This document shows positions 8,246 through 20,620 of a DNA stretch of 64,000 bases, piece by piece. Position 1 is the stretch's first letter. Every line of letters starts with the position of its first letter. The position numbers were made by a program, and so were the translations under genes. The notes below the pieces were generated by a model. The model ran no database searches, was not told where the DNA came from, and saw only the letters and a list, made by a program, of their open reading frames with translations. This DNA comes from Charina bottae (taxonomy: Eukaryota > Chordata > Lepidosauria > Squamata > Charinaidae). Location of the stretch: assembly GCA_023362775.1 (NCBI GenBank), contig JALMGJ010000016.1, positions 2,002,501-2,066,500 on the forward strand. Direction: 5' to 3'.

Positions 8246-11200
8246 AGCCCACTATGAGTATATAAATGAAATTGCAGTTAGATCCTTTATAGCCATTAGA
8301 AGATTATTTTTGCCAAAGGAAGAGAGTTCGTTCCCACTGCGACTTTCTGAGACCAAAACTCAGGCTCAGATTACATATGTGGCACAGGTTGGTCTATTTA
8401 TTAAGAACAACTTTATAGGGGTCATATACAAACCAGATTTCTGAAAACAATACATGATACCCTAAGAAGCATCTCTAATGCAGTCCCCACTTGAAGTAGG
8501 GATGCCCAGAATTGAATATAAGCCCTGGAGGACAGTACTGACATATTGGTTGAAACTTCTTCCCTTGAGACCTAGCACTTAGCTATGGGCTTTAACAGTA
8601 GGGAATGAACTAAACACCGTTGGCTTATCCAAGGAACCACTTATTTCTGCTTGCTTTGACCAAGCTAAAAGTTTAGGTATACCAAAGGCTACAGGATGAG
8701 GAAGTACAAACTGAAATTAGCTCCCTAACAAAGAGCTGTAGAATCTTGACTACCAGGAATACCTGGGAACTTGAAAATTACCTGAGTACCTTAACCTCTT
8801 CTAGTCTAAAGAGATACTTTTTTCCCCCAGAATTTTGCATAATGTCTTACCATTTTCCCTCCTGACTGGTAGATATAACAAAATCCATATACATAAACAT
8901 TTATGCCCATGTGACTCTGGAGACAAAGACAATTAGCACATTCTTCTTTACTGTGACTACTACATGAAGTCTTGAAAAGGCCATCTAGCATTAATTTTGC
9001 AACAATTCCCAGACAAAACAGATGAGTTTTACACCAAACTCCTACTATCAGATACAAATCAAGATATAACAAGGAGTATTGCCATCTCTGGATGGCACAA
9101 CAACAGCTGATTTCTCCATCTAATTTTATGCCCACATTTGTGTGTGTGTGTGTTGTGTATACTTTATGATCCTTGACAGCAATAAAGATTCAACTTGATT
9201 TTAGGTCTCTGAAGAGAAGAAAAGTGGAGAGCTGGAATGGAGGTATTAGCTGGCAGCTAAGGTGCATTTAGACAGCTCTGGGGGTTGAAAATAAAGTTTT
9301 AATAAAGAACAATATGGTCTGGTGAACCTGACTTAGACTGGGAGGTATTTTTACACTGAAGGTTTATTGGTTCGAGGCCAAATTTGGAGAAGTTTGCCAA
9401 GGAGAAGTATTGGATATGATCCAGAGAAGAATGCTGAAGAGGGGATTTGTCTCAAGATGTTATTTAACCTGTGTAGATGTTCCCCCAGGGAACAAAGAGA
9501 ATAGAAGTTCAAAATCTTGCCACTCAGAGAAAAGCTAGCTGCCAGCTTGACTGAAAGAAAAAGAGAATTGCCACCAATCTTTGTAGGCTCTTTCTTAACT
9601 CAAAAATTAGGAAATAGATAAGGCTAGAAACAGAGTAATGCAGGCATAAGTTCTCATCATAATCTGCAGATAAATAGATTATCTGCAAATATATTTAGAG
9701 TCATTTTAGGCTTGAGTCAGAAAAAAAAACAAATATTCTTGCCTTTCAGTTGAAACTACCTCTCAATTAAGGCTTGGGAGTAGAAAATAATTCACAATGG
9801 AATGCAATACAATTAATTTGCTTGTCAAGGGAAGCTAACAAAACAAAATTGCTGGTGCTTATTTCTTTATGCTTTTCAATAAAACAATTAACAATCCAAA
9901 AGAGCTTTCTTTGAGTTGTGTAATTAATCAAATCCTATGAACCCAGAGAATACCAGTCACAATGGACAATAGCCATAGTGCCTTCTCTTAATTTTAAATC
10001 AGATGATAGAAGGTGATGATTATTTGGTACAGTTCCACTATAGAAGCATCAAAAGAATGAAATATTATCCTTAATAATGTTGAGAGATACTGAAGAATAA
10101 AAAAGAAAATATTAACACTAGGTTTAAACTTTACCTTAAAGGGTTCTGATGGCACCCTAACAATCTAATAAACACAGGAAAAGTATTGTATGTATGTATG
10201 TATGTATGTATGTATGTATGTATATGTATGTACGTTCATCCATTTTAAACTCTCGAAATCTGTCCTTTTTAAAGATGACATAGTTTGAATTCAGATTTAA
10301 CCATAGTCTGAGTAGCCCCATTAATATTAGAATGACTAACAAGAATTCTACTGCCCCAGGTGGAGTGTTCTAACAAACACAGTGCCCAACTGAGATTCTC
10401 CTAGCAGATCAGAAGAAGCTGGGATTGGAGAAGCAATGTTTACTTCTTTTCTCATTGTAAGCATGCTGGAAGATCAACATTGGCTTCATGGCCCATCTTG
10501 ATCCATCTTCCCAATCTCTACCACGGTCCTTTATGAAATTTTCTGATGTTGGCATTTCCTGATTTTACAAAGACTCAGCCTCAGATACTAAGAAGTGGAA
10601 GGGTAAATCTGGTATCCAGTTTCCTTTTCTGACATTAAACCCTTTTACTTTAAGGATGAAATCCAGAGAGCTGCAACCTAAGATTTCAAAAAAGGATTTG
10701 GCTAAGTTAAGGAGTTAATTCATTAAACATATAGCAGCAGCAGCAGCAGCGGCAGTGGCGGCGGCGCAGCGGCAGCAGCGGTGGCGGTGGCGGCAACAGC
10801 GGCAGCGGCAGCAGCTTCACATGGAAGCCTGAAAAAAGAGCAGCTGGTTTGATGATTAGCAGAAAGGTATTGTTTTTGTGTAAGTTCTGGGGCATTTCTT
10901 CCAAATCATTTTCGAACCATGTGCAGTCTTAATATAGTTGATAGTTTAGTAGTGGGTTAATAAAACAATTTCACACTCAGAATACAAATTTGCCAAATTT
11001 TAAAGTAGCCCATAAATACTAGATTTTCTTTGATCCACAAGTGAGGTACTATAATTGTTGCCATGTATCTGCTCTTAGAAGCTGGATGCTTTGAACAAGG
11101 CCCTAATAAAGGACAACCTTACCTGGATCAACCAGAGAAAGAGTTGTTTAGTGCTGGGATGAGAGAATATCAGGACTGGGAACTAGAGAGAGAAGTAAAA

Positions 11201-13480
11201 AAAAAGAAGCAGGGAATGACAAACTAACTCCATGTTGCTGCCAAAGTCCCAAGAATCACCAAGAGTCACGCTAATCTTAAAGGAAACTTTATCTTTTACT
11301 AGCAAATGGGAACAGATAGTCCTTCAAAAGATGTGTCTACAGATATTTTGATAATCCTTCTATGAGATATTTGATTATTCAGTCTCCTAGTCTGTCTCCT
11401 AATAATTTATGCTTAGGGTTAATCTGAATCTTATGGCTTTATCTGAAGAGGAAAAATTGATTTGGAGTAGATATAGGCATACATGTCTCACCCGTTGGCA
11501 ACTTCTTAAAGAAGCAGTATTTTTTCTGGGGTTTGCATGGCAGAATCAGAATCTGTGAAAATCCTAAGAAAAGTGCACTTGATTTAAGGAGGATTGAGAA
11601 AATAACTTGTGTTCCTTCAAGAAGTCAGCCTTTCTTATTGCATGGGCCACTGTGCTAAAGCACAATCTGTTTTTATATATCGTTTCTTTCACTGTTGAGA
11701 AATGCCAGACTCACATCCATACTTAGGTTTTTAAGCAGGATTTAAGATGTATGCTGAATCTTTTATTAAGATACGGGAAAATAATCTTCAGTAGGAAATC
11801 ATTTTAAAAGAGGGAGAGGCTTTCTGAAGTTTCCATTGCCTTCTGAAACATTGTTTTAAATAACATTTGGATGGTAAAATCATGGGTTCTTTTTAAAGCT
11901 ACTGGCTGCTTACAAAGAGATCACTTGACTTTTTAAAGCTTGACTTTTTTCATACTAAAATAAAAGCAGTTGTCATTCTATAAATACCCAAATTAAACTC
12001 CAAAAATATTATTGTATTTAAATATGTACTATACAGCAATTATTTCTGTTTCTGATGTTGTTTCCCAAACATTTAAGCTAAATTTTATTTAAGGCTGCAA
12101 TTCTTCAGATAAGCATGACAGTAGAGTCTGATACATCAGGGTAGGCAACTCCATATGTCCTAGTCAGCTTAGCCAAAGATCAGAAGGTATGGGATATGGG
12201 GCACAAATGATATTCTACCCTTTCCTTATGGTTCCGAAGTATATATTAGAGCAGATGAACAGACACAGCCTGATTACCCTAGAAGGGAAGGAGACAGATA
12301 ACAAAAATCAGGTTCTTTCTCTGTGGTGTGAAGGGCAACAATATATGTGTATAATAAAGGACATTGTTCATGTTAGAAGGTGCTAGTATCAGTAGAAAAG
12401 GGTGGGCTTGGAGCCTTTGTTGTAATGTGGAATTTAGAGGTGCTGGGTCTGCCCATAGTAGGGCTACCCTATGTTCTTACCAGATACTACATTCCAGCTG
12501 TGAAGGTCATGCTATAATTTACATTGCATTTGTAATTTCTATGTATCCATTCAGAGGGTATATAACCTGTAACCTTGTGGGCTTTGGGGCTCTTCTGCAT
12601 TACTTTGGTGAGGAGACCAGTGATCACAATAGTTGTGCAGGCCAATAAAATATATTTTATTGAATATATCTCCAAATGCTTTGGTTCCTTATTTAAAGTG
12701 AGCACTTTTCCCACAATGGGGAGCTGGATTTTGAAACATCAGCAAGGAATCAGGTTTCCTCCTACCCCTGCTATCCATATCCATTAAAAACTAGCGGTGT
12801 AAAAGAAAACTACAGTGGATTTCTAAAAGAGCAGATTTGCAAGTCCTTCCCTGATATATGGTAGATGATCTCCAAAAGTGGAATCCATTGATATCCATTT
12901 AAAACTAAAAGAAAAGAAAACCCTTCCACCATTTGTTTGTCAAACTTATATCCAAAAGGTAGACATGTTCTTGAAAGGTGAATACAAACTGGGTATTATA
13001 TGTGTGTGTGTATGAATGGTGTGTGTATATCTAGAGAAAGAGGGAAGTACAGATCTTATCCTGGGGAATTTACAACTTAAAACACTGGATGGGAAAATTT
13101 GTTTTTAAAAAAATGACATCAGGGAAATTTGCATTAAAAAAGTTTTCTTGGGAAATTTACATTAGCAACTACATGTGTTAGGAAAAACTGTGAAAGAAAC
13201 AAATGTCAATATTTTCAATGCAACTTTTTTTAAAAAAGAAAACTTTTTAAAAGCAATGCAGAAAGTAAAATGGACTAGATTTATACTACCCTGCATAGCT
13301 GTACTGTGACATAATTCTGGCTTCATTTAATAATGCTCTACATAAAATGTATATGGAGGGTTGCAACCTTATACAGAAGAGGCAACTGATACATTCAATG
13401 TACTTAAGGAAACTTACTTTTAAGTATTTTACATAGATCATGCTCAAACAATGGTCTTTGCATTTGCATTAACATACAGT
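8246..13480. other. 5.2 kb with no gene seen
   Basis: No protein-coding homology was recognised. The only structure found is simple repeat: a short GT run near 9138-9152, (TATG)n at 10187-10230 and the GCN tract at 10733-10815. The longest open frames (about 60-110 codons) lack motifs and codon structure. An intron or intergenic origin is possible. Confidence 0.6.
10733..10815. repeat. GC-rich CAG/GGC trinucleotide tract
   Basis: About 80 bases of interrupted GCA, GGC and GGT triplets stand out in AT-rich surroundings. Translated, they would give Ser/Gly/Ala or Pro/Leu/Arg runs, but no exon-like context was found on either side. Confidence 0.85.
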
Positions 13481-13905
13481 GTGTGTGTGTGTGTATGTGT
13501 GTGTGTGTGGCACGGTGGCATAACAGTTAAGACTACCGACTGTAGAACAAAAGGACAGCAGGTCAGCAGGTCGAGACCCGGAAGCACCGCGTAACGGGGT
13601 GAGCTCCCGTTCTCGCCCAGCTCCTGCCAACCTAGCAGTTCGAATGCATGTAAAAATGCAAGTAGATATTTAAACAAGTACCACTCCGGTGGGAAGGTAA
13701 CAGTGTTCCGTGCGCCTCGGCGTTTCGTCATGCTGGCCAGATGACCATGGACGCGTCTATGGACAACTCTGGCTCCCTCGGCCGAGAATCGGAGATGAGC
13801 GCCGCCCCCTAGAGTCGGATGCGACTGTAAGGGGAAACCTTACCTTACCTTACCTTACCTTACCTTACCTTACCTTACCTTACCTTACCTTACCTTACCT
13901 TACCT

Positions 13906-13958
<53 letters not shown>
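13481..13958 (+). mobile_element. Sauria-type SINE with expanded tail
   Basis: A (GT)n run (13481-13508) abuts the tRNA-like head. The conserved body follows, with GGTCGAGACCC near 13570 and GAGCTCCCG near 13600, and the BovB-like 3' end reads CCCCTAGAGTCGGATGCGAC. The usual TTACCTT tail has expanded to about 15 units of TTACC (13839-13911) and runs into (TA)n to about 13956. No clean target duplication is visible because both flanks are simple repeats. Confidence 0.88.
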
Positions 13959-15195
13959 GCACCTTTTGTATCTTGTTTTTCTTCTATCACAGAACTTAGG
14001 CTGTTATATGAGGATTTCCCTGGTAGTATTCCCATGCAGGCACTATTCAGACCTGTTGCTTACATATCTAAATATTTACTATATCAGATAATATTGTGGA
14101 CTGTGTAAGGATATTACCTTTCTGAAACACTTTATAGGCACATAGAATTATTACCCCACCCCACCCATTAAGTGTTGTGGTCTGTGGTAAGCAGTCTCTG
14201 AGGTACACTGACCAGGTAAGCTGATGTGTCAGGAGGAAGATAAACAGCTGAAGATTGAGATGAGAGACAATGTAAATTGAGTGTAGGTAAAGTTAGGCTA
14301 CCTTAGATCACAACCAGTAGGCAGTAGGTGTCAAGCAGAAAGTCAAAAGGGCTCAGTAAGCTGGAGGATAAATCAGTGAGCCACAGTATCAAGGGCAAGA
14401 CAAGAAGTGAGTAAGATAGGTCAAGATCAACATCAGGTGGAACCACTGATCAGCCCAAGAGTAAATATACCTGAGCTGCTGCTCTAACAAGGATATAGTG
14501 AGCAGACTGCAAGCTTTTATCCTTGAGAGCCTGGATCAAAAAAGACAGTTCCAACTGCAGACATCTCTGCCTTCAGAGCAACATCTTTATTTTTAAAGGA
14601 ATATCAGTAATTGCTGTAGTCCTTGACTTCAGTGAGATTGTGATTGTTCTGTTTCATTTGTAGATTCCACAGAGGCAGAAGTTCAATTCAGGTGTATTGC
14701 CCTTGACACACAGGTGCTCCAGATGAGCTTTCACCCTCCTTGCTAATGTCATTCAAATGAAGTTGGCTGCTGTAAAGATCTGAGTTCAGAGTGAATAGCT
14801 TCCACATGAACTAGAATCCTGATATTTCATAACCCTGTCTCATGAGAAAGCCAAAACATATGCAACTATAAGTGTGAAGGCATCCTTGTTGCAGACATTT
14901 TCATTCAGTGCCTGAGGTCCTTCAGCAGTCAATTTCATTAAAACAATAATGGAGGGGTGGGGGAGGAGAGAGAGATCCTAACAATACTATAACCTGAAAG
15001 CAGAATTATGTATTTTGGCTTAGTAAAAGGAAATGGGATGGGGCCATGGTTGTAAAACAATCAGCTGTGATTATTTTAACTTAGGGCTTTGTTTAATGCA
15101 GGAATGGAGAACATCTGGTCCTCAGGCCTGAGTCAATGGCATCTTGAGTAAGATACTATCTTTGGGGTGCAAAAACCAAATGAGTTCTAGGTTTC
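13959..15195. other. Spacer, no gene seen
   Basis: No recognisable coding sequence or repeat, apart from scattered short A-rich and G-rich runs. Confidence 0.55.
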
Positions 15196-15600
15196 TGTCA
15201 TGTATTTATTTATTTAAAAGATAAAGTTCACGTTTGTCCAACGCAAACACTGTGACTCCAGGTGGCATACAACATAAAAAACAAACAATAACTCAAAAAG
15301 GAAATCACCATATAACAAGAAACAAATACAAAATATAAATATAAAATGGCAACCAAGTGCATAACAAAACAACCACTCAACTGGACCCTAATGCCTGGAG
15401 GAAGAGCCAGGGTCTTAAGGCTTTCCTAAAGTCAGGAAGAGTTGGGGCCTGTTATATATCGGGCGTGGGGGTGGGGTGGTTGTATAGAACAGGGGTAATC
15501 ACAGAAGAGGCAGGCTTCATTCATGCTGATTTTGCATTCCCAACAGTCTTGAGTGAGGTCCAACTCAAAGCCCAGGTCTCTCCTCAGCTATGTGAGCTGC
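15196..15600 (-). mobile_element. L2/CR1-like LINE 3' UTR fragment
   Basis: It starts with an (ATTT)n tail on the plus strand, followed by the CCAGGTGGCATACAACATAA block. It continues with UTR-like text around AAGGCTTTCCTAAAGTCAGG and GGGGCCTG, typical of squamate L2/CR1 ends read in reverse. The open frame at 15357-15647 has no motif and is not supported as a gene. Confidence 0.5.
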
Positions 15601-16518
15601 ACTTGCAAGTAACACTGTTAATAAATAAAATAAATGAGACTCCATGATTTTTTTGTCCTCTGCACAGGTTAAGACAGAGAACAATGGCTCCCCCCTTTGT
15701 CCCATAGGGACAAGAGTATTCCTTGCCCTGCAAGATGAGATGGGAATAATCTCCTCTGTGTTTGCTCTACATAATCAAGAGCACTTAGGCTTAACAAAGT
15801 AGAGGAGTTTTAATTGATAGCTAGAAAGATCCTTTGGTAGCACAAGATGCCACCTTAAATTAGTACTGGTTGCTGCTAGCTACAAACCACCTGCTCAGCT
15901 GATGAAAAGAAAATATTCATACTTTAGAATGAGAAACAAGATATTGTGTGGTTGACCTGCAAGAAGTTGTAGAGACCTTCCAAAGAAACACAACTGAGAG
16001 TGCTGAATAGACTATTTGCTATCACTTATTGAACTTTTGCATAAGATTTTTTAAAAAGTCATCATCCAGGTTCTCTGCTAAGAGGTAAATTGTTGCTATT
16101 CTGGAAGGAGGAAACAAGGGCTGTTCATGTGGCTGCCATGTGTGATGATACTGAGTGAGGCCAGAGATATAATAAGGGTTCCATGCATGACCCTCAGTCT
16201 CTTCCTTTTCCCAATACGTTGTGTGATGTTTTAGTTTTGCTGTATGTGTGGCAGAGGGCAAGACAAAAAGACCATACCCACACAAATGCTTATTGTGAAA
16301 CAGCCATGGCCTACTGTATTTGTTTTTACTTTTCTGGGGGAAGGAACAGATAATGCCATTCATTTGTAATGCTTCCCCCATCTTTTTTTTTCCTAATTCA
16401 GATAAGGGTGCATGAGAATAGGAAAAGAAGCACAAAACATTTGAACTACAGGCAAAAATGTACAGCAGGTTATCTATGGAGAAAAGAGAGCGAGATTTGG
16501 GGATTCCACTTCTTTTTC
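15601..16518. other. Spacer, no gene seen
   Basis: A 137-codon minus frame at 16022-16435 was inspected. It has no recognisable domain, no signal peptide and no related copy, so it is treated as chance. Confidence 0.5.
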
Positions 16519-16653
<135 letters not shown>

Positions 16654-16685
16654 TATGTATATATATATTAATATATATAATATAT

Positions 16686-16895
16686 ATACGTACCTTCGAG
16701 TCAGTCTTGACTCCTGGCAACTGCCTGAACTAGTCCCTGAAGTTTTCTTGACAATATTTTCAGAAGTGGTTTGCCATTGCCTCCTTCCTAGGGCTGAGAG
16801 AGAGTGACTGGCCCATGGTCACCCAGCTGGCTTTGTGCCTAAGGCATGACTAGAACTCACAATCTCCTGGTTTCTAGCCTGGTGACTTAACTGGA
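16686..16895 (-). mobile_element. tRNA-derived SINE
   Basis: It matches the 8018-8245 copy along its length (TTGACTCCTGGCAACTG, CCATTGCCT, GTGACTGGCCCA, then the tRNA-like part). The tRNA-like end is slightly truncated or diverged. Confidence 0.8.
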
Positions 16896-17876
16896 TCTCT
16901 TCATGGTGTTACCATGATTTAAACAGACACTTATGTGTCTCTACAGTGTAGTGAGGGTATTGCTGGCAGCTAGGTAAAACCTGAAACCAATTAGAAAACC
17001 TTAAACCAACAGTTTCCCTCAGCACTTCCTGGAACTTCCAATTGCACAGAGAAGTGAGGAGTGCAAAGTGCACAAACAGAAGAGCTTTCTAATGACTGAG
17101 TATAAATGAAGCATACTGACAGTTTGCCCCCTTTCCCCATGTAACTTAGCCATATCTGCTGCCATGTCAAATAATTATAGGTTGCTAATGTTTTACAGTA
17201 AGTCTAAGATAAATTTACATTAAATAAGAGGAGAGAAATTTTCAGCTTCATGGAACATTTGCAAATTAGATCAGCTGATAACAGAATTGGGTCTCAAGAC
17301 AGAGAGCAGCCATCTGTTTGATTGAAAGGTTCTCTATAATTTAGGAGGCTAATAACTCTTCTGTCAGATTCATATAAAATTCCAAAACAAAATGGCGCCA
17401 GTAATTATAGTTCTACAGTTTGATAAATGGTGTATTAAAAAGTAATAAACCTTGCATTGAAAAACAGGATAGAAAGATGTGTGTAATAATTAAACATGTA
17501 TTTAAAATATCAAAGCTGGATTCTCTCACACACATATCAAATATACTCACGGTTTTGGGGGCCCTGTTTGCTGCAGTGTATCATCCATGCATTTCATTGA
17601 TAAATAAATTCCATTTGATCAGTTGAATTTCACAATCCACAATAAACAGGCTCAGGAAGAGATTTGTTGATTAAAAATTCTAACTCTGTAGATGAAAAGC
17701 AGGAAGAAAGTATCACTGGGAAAAACAGCATTATAATATTTTTTCTTACCCTATGGAGGTGATAGTTCCATCAGGACAGTCCCCAAAAATAAGACAGTGA
17801 AGCATACTCAAGACAAGCCTCTCATATAATGTTCTGTTACAGCTTTTAATAATAACTGTTATTTGGGAATTTCTCT
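16896..17876. other. Spacer, no gene seen
   Basis: No repeat or ORF recognised. The AT-rich block around 17150-17430 is free of repeats and could be conserved non-coding DNA, but this cannot be judged without alignment. Confidence 0.45.
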
Positions 17877-17877
17877 G

Positions 17878-18003
17878 GGACTACCAGATCTGAGTTGCTA
17901 AAATCTGGATGGTCCCTAGACTTTAGAAAAGAGGTAAATTAAAGCTTCTTCTTAGCCATCTAGTGGCAGTTTAGAGTTTTTCAGCCTAGATCTGGTAGCC
18001 CTA
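17878..18003. mobile_element. Short palindromic MITE, ~126 bp
   Basis: The ends are complementary: GGACTACCAGATCT at the left and AGATCTGGTAGCCC at the right. The inside contains CTGGATGG and GCCATCTAGTGG, both shared with the copy at 30807-30929. The superfamily is not clear. Confidence 0.65.
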
Positions 18004-18050
18004 AGTTATCCTTAAAGTATCAGAAACAAACTACAAGCTTTGCTGTAGGG

Positions 18051-18309
18051 CAGAGCTTTCCAAACTGTGCGTCAGGACACATTAGTGTGTCAGCTGCAGT
18101 GTCTGTGTGTTTCGCGGCTGCTGCTGCCTCCAAGCCCTGCCAAGATTCCGCACAGGTCCTAGTGCCTGGCTTGTGCCTGGCTGCCTCCAAACCTGCTGTG
18201 AGTCGGCGCAGGTCCTAGTGCCTGCCTTGTGCCCTGCTGTAAGAGTGTGTCGCGAAATGATACATGTCTAAAAAGTGTGTCACCAACATGAAAAATTTGG
18301 AAAGCTCTG
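18051..18309. mobile_element. hAT-type MITE, 259 bp, perfect 8 bp duplication
   Basis: TIRs CAGAGCTTTCCAAA and complement are flanked by ctgtaggg on both sides (18043-18050 and 18310-18317). The interior is GC-rich (GCTGCTGCCTCCAAGCC) and non-coding, and matches the 1583-1841 copy in the opposite orientation. Confidence 0.93.
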
Positions 18310-18519
18310 CTGTAGGGTGAATAAGGCTATTTTGGACTTGTTATGCTCTCAGAAACTTTTATCTACTGTTCAAATAGCATTGAATTATTCTGTAGTGGTT
18401 GGACTTGTGGACACTGCCATGCTGAAATGTGTGGTACAAATGTATGGTGAGAGTGTTGTTATTGGGGTAGCATGAGGTGAAGTTTTGATGTTGGTATGGT
18501 GCTGTTCTTATTTTTATGT

Positions 18520-18625
18520 TTTATTGATATTTTATGTTTTATGGATATTCTGTGAGCCAACAAGGATTATTGTATATATTATAGGTGGCCATATAAGTCT
18601 TTAAAAGAATTACATACATACATAC
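18520..18625 (+). mobile_element. L2-like LINE 3' tail
   Basis: A block ending TAGGTGGCCATATAAGTCTTTAA, then (CATA)n, resembles an L2-like 3' end. It is short and diverged. Confidence 0.4.
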
Positions 18626-18976
18626 TCTTCATTTGATAGGTATTTGTAGGATAATCTTTTCATACATCTTCTGTGGTGCATTTGGTTTAAATTGGCTTTA
18701 ATTCTCATGTCAGAGTTCCAACCTAATGGTAGCTGGACTGCAATATTAGCTGTAGTTGTATAAAACCATACCTGAGAATAAGGGACATACTTCTAAGAAT
18801 AGATGTATGGCAATAAATGTAAAACTATCCTGAGTGCATGTCAGTACAAACATGTATTTCCCACATGGTGAGATGCAGGCAACGGTATGCTGGCTTACAA
18901 GATAGTTTCTGGCAAGCATAGAACAATATAAGCATGTTTGGTGTAAAACAGAGTTTATTGGAATTGGGTGGCAAAT

Positions 18977-19086
18977 AAATAAAAAAATTAAATTAAATTA
19001 AATTAAATTAAATTAAATTAAATTAAATTAAATTAAATTAAATTAAATAATTATAAAAATAAAAATAAAAATAAAATAATAAAAAG
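18977..19086. repeat. (AAATT)n then (AAAAT)n repeat
   Basis: About 14 AAATT/TTAAA pentamer units grade into AAAAT units up to about 19085. Confidence 0.95.
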
Positions 19087-20448
19087 GTTGAACGTATGGC
19101 ATATAGACAAAATGTGCTAAAAGTGACTGTAATGGTCATTGTTGTTAGAAGGGAATGCTGTATGTGGCACAAGCTTCATTTAAGGTTGGTAACCTAATCT
19201 ACACCTTCTCTATCTTATTAAAAAAAAGCTATGTGAAAGCCCTGATTGAACAATACCTATGGGCCCATCTAGTGATGTCATGGCATATGGAAGACTGCAA
19301 CTTGGAATGTAGAGTAGTAAATGAAATAATTAAAAATAGTTACGTTGTATATGAGTGAAACTAAGAGAATGTGGGAAGATTAATAGAACATAATGAAAGT
19401 AGCCTAATCTTGTGGACGGGTGTTAATGAATACATACAGGAAAACAACATGTTTGTTGAATTTTGAATGAAAGAGCTAAAATGTAGGTCAGAAAGTAGGG
19501 CTTGATGTAATCTAGGATGCTGTGAGTGCATATAAAACTTGGAATCCAGAGGTTGGTAATAGCTGCATGTTACTACCCAATATGGTGATAACAGATAAAC
19601 CACAATACATTTGGGAGAAAATATTTGCCATGTTCTGAATGAATACAATTCAGGGGACATTTTTTTTCAGTTTGGTGACATGAATGAAAGGTAGGGACAA
19701 GATGAAGAGGCAAAAAAAATGGTGTTTGGGTCATTTGGAGAACCAATAATGAATGAATGGTGATGGTTTGGTGAGTAACTGCTTAGAAAAAGGTCTGTTT
19801 CAAATACATGGCATAAACATGTTTCTAAATATATACACATGGAAAAAGAATTAATTAAAAAGCATGAGTGATTTTATTATTTCTGAAGGAGGATTGAGAG
19901 ATCGATAGTTTATTATGGTCACTAAGAAGAGATTGAGAGAATTAGTGAAGGCTACAAGAGTAATGAGATATTCCGAATGTGGCACAGACCAATAACTAAT
20001 AGTATCAAGAGTGGATCTTTGGAAACAAATGGACAAGAAAGAAAAGGCAAGATGTGAAAGAACCTAAAGTGAAAGTAGAATTATTTCAGCAAGAGCAAGT
20101 ATCAGTCCTGTACAAAAAAGTATGAAACTAGAATTAAAATATAAAAATAGTTTTGATTTCCTAATATAACAGATGGAAAGCAGATAAAAGGAAAGAGGAT
20201 GTGGAAGCTGCTTGCAGCAGATTGGGAATAAGGCTGTGAGTGACACCCCCTGCCAAAAAAAAAAAAGAGAGAGAGATGAAAATGATTGCATATAAGAGAA
20301 TGATTGTTGCAAAATTGAGGATAAGAGATGTTATATAATATATAGAGTGGGGGAAGACAAATAGAAGACATCATTAAGAAGACATCAGATTAGTAAGAAA
20401 GAATATGGTGGAGTTTTATATAAACAAGATGTCTAGCTCAAGTATAGC
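19087..20448. other. Spacer, no gene seen
   Basis: Several 60-100 codon frames occur on the minus strand, without motifs or homologous copies in the window. Confidence 0.5.
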
Positions 20449-20612
20449 CAGGGCCCCAACTGGGGGGGGGAGCAAGCGGGGTATGTGCCCCGGGCGCTGT
20501 GCTGGGGGGGCACCAAAATGATGCCCGGGGGATGCCAAAATGACAAAATAACCCATGGGGGGCGCAGAATCCATGTTTGCCCCAGGTAACACAGACCCTA
20601 GTTCCATCCCTG
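20449..20612. mobile_element. Short hAT-like MITE, 8 bp duplication
   Basis: The 164 bp insert starts CAGGGCCCCAACT and ends with the complement of CAGGGATGGAACT. It is flanked by agtatagc on both sides (20441-20448 and 20613-20620). GC-rich with G-runs, it differs in sequence from the CAGAGCTTTCC family. Confidence 0.82.
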
Positions 20613-20620
20613 AGTATAGC

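Noticed and set aside
13839..13911. Telomere-like repeat
   Set aside because: The unit is TTACC from the SINE tail, not TTAGGG.
16022..16435. 137-codon minus-strand open frame
   Set aside because: No domain, signal or repeated copy; composition matches non-coding surroundings and no splice or promoter context is visible.
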